Shown here: positions 63,391 through 64,000 of the stretch, one piece after another | Position numbering within the stretch: position 1 is the stretch's first letter | Layout of the letters: every line of letters starts with the position of its first letter | From: Pseudomonas brassicacearum | Lineage (GTDB): Bacteria > Pseudomonadota > Gammaproteobacteria > Pseudomonadales > Pseudomonadaceae | DNA: 64,000 bases | Reading direction: 5' to 3' | Assembly (NCBI RefSeq): GCF_000585995.1 | Contig: NZ_CP007410.1 | Span: 3,871,430 to 3,935,429, forward strand | Program-made: the position numbers and the translations under genes | The notes under the pieces: model-generated | Databases searched by the model: none | Told to the model about the DNA's origin: nothing | Seen by the model: only the letters and a program-made list of their open reading frames with translations

Positions 63391-64000
63391 ACAACTGAGC
63401 TGCATGGCCGATTACGTGCGCGATCCGCGGCGTCCGGGCCCGCCGGGGGTGCAAACCCGGCGCCTGGCCGTCTATCGGCAACTGTTTCTCGGTAATATCG
63501 ACTCACTGTTGGCGGGCAGCTTTCCAGTCATCCGGCGCACCCTGGCAACGGCCGACTGGCAGAGGTTGGTCAATGATTTCTATGCCGGGCATCGGTGCCG
63601 GACACCGCTGTTTACCGAGATCGCCGGTGAGTTTGTCAGCTACCTCGAACAACGCGCCGATAGCCATGGTTTCCCTGCGTGGCTGGTCGAACTGGCGCAC
63701 CATGAATGGAGTGAAAGCGCCCTCCTATTGAGCGACGCGAAAGACCCCGCCCATGATCCGCGCGGCGACCTGATCCAAGGCACACCCGTGGTTTCGGCGC
63801 AGGCCTGGACCCGCGCCTACCTTTGGTCAGTGTGCGACATCGGGCCTGGTCACCAGCCTGTTGAACCGCCACCGGCGCCTACCTTGCTCCTGCTTCGGCG
63901 TCATGAAGGCCAAGTGACCTTCTCACGCCTTGCACCACTGGCGTACAGCTTGCTGGTATCGCTGACGGAATTTCCGCGCAGCGGCCACGAGCACCTGATC
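63371..64000 (+). CDS. DUF2063 RiPP partner protein (BufC/HvfC-like), 3' end outside window
   Basis: 210 codons are visible to the window end with no stop. N-terminal DUF2063 region: [65 protein letters not shown]. Such proteins accompany DUF692 enzymes and help bind the precursor leader. The 20-bp overlap with the maturase gene shows coupling. Truncated by the window edge. Confidence 0.88.
   Translation, partial: MSERLLEQLSCMADYVRDPRRPGPPGVQTRRLAVYRQLFLGNIDSLLAGSFPVIRRTLATADWQRLVNDFYAGHRCRTPLFTEIAGEFVSYLEQRADSHGFPAWLVELAHHEWSESALLLSDAKDPAHDPRGDLIQGTPVVSAQAWTRAYLWSVCDIGPGHQPVEPPPAPTLLLLRRHEGQVTFSRLAPLAYSLLVSLTEFPRSGHEHLI

Overview
The window is chromosomal DNA of a fluorescent-type Pseudomonas (P. 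fluorescens / P. corrugata lineage). The evidence is the high GC content, the strong GC3 codon use, the typical Pseudomonas REP hairpins (gtggcgaggg..., cccagcggg...), and the family content: a periplasmic trehalase, hexuronate genes under a KdgR-like regulator, BdcA/BdcR, and a putative PhnCDE-like 'selenate' ABC transporter. No rRNA, tRNA, CRISPR array, prophage or insertion sequence was seen. Species cannot be fixed from this sequence alone.

Layout. 1-9 kb: a truncated GGDEF/EAL protein, threonine dehydratase with a divergent AraC regulator, an unknown membrane protein, and a four-gene ABC importer. 9-14 kb: three delta-60-repeat paralogues, each behind an almost identical palindromic promoter, with an SDR gene and a vestige of the importer permease between them. 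14-24 kb: LysR/aldo-keto reductase pair, soluble FIST chemoreceptor, DJ-1-like protein, TrmK, REC-CheX/diguanylate cyclase pair, trehalase. 24-37 kb: a complete-looking lower hexuronate/aldonate locus (UxaA, UxuA, UxuB, ManD, two zinc dehydrogenases, an ExuT-like MFS transporter, KDG kinase). It is split into a GntR-regulated half and a KdgR-regulated half by a 795-bp REP tandem array. 36.8-46 kb: a compact cluster that I do not recognise as any described pathway. Its six-gene operon encodes a PaaK-type aryl-CoA/AMP ligase, a LuxI/FeeM-like GNAT, a haem-oxygenase-like diiron enzyme, a flavoprotein, an EamA exporter and an alpha/beta hydrolase. Opposite it lie a second anthranilate synthase (TrpE/TrpG type), an AHL-domain LuxR regulator and a LysE exporter. 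46-56 kb: GAF-GGDEF-EAL protein, a lower-GC TetR/SDR/MAPEG block, OPT transporter, lipoprotein, and a subtilase with a changed catalytic triad. 56-61 kb: three divergent regulator/oxidoreductase pairs (LysR/NmrA, BdcR/BdcA, HxlR/SDR). 62-64 kb: the start of a bufferin-like RiPP operon (EGKCG precursor, DUF692/MNIO enzyme, DUF2063 partner), cut by the window end.

How genes work together. In the sugar-acid locus, hexuronate or L-gulonate/L-galactonate would be imported by the MFS protein, oxidised or reduced by the dehydrogenases and UxuB, dehydrated by UxaA/UxuA/ManD to 2-keto-3-deoxygluconate (KDG), and phosphorylated by KdgK. KdgR-like boxes in the kdgK/kdgR intergenic region and UxuR/ExuR-like palindromes ahead of the zinc-dehydrogenase operon fit this. 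In the 36.8-46 kb cluster the simplest inference is that anthranilate (or a related aromatic acid) is made, activated, joined to an amine or amino acid, oxidised, exported and perhaps sensed by the LuxR protein. The two most promising undescribed elements are this cluster and the bufferin-like precursor fused to a pair of EF-hand loops.
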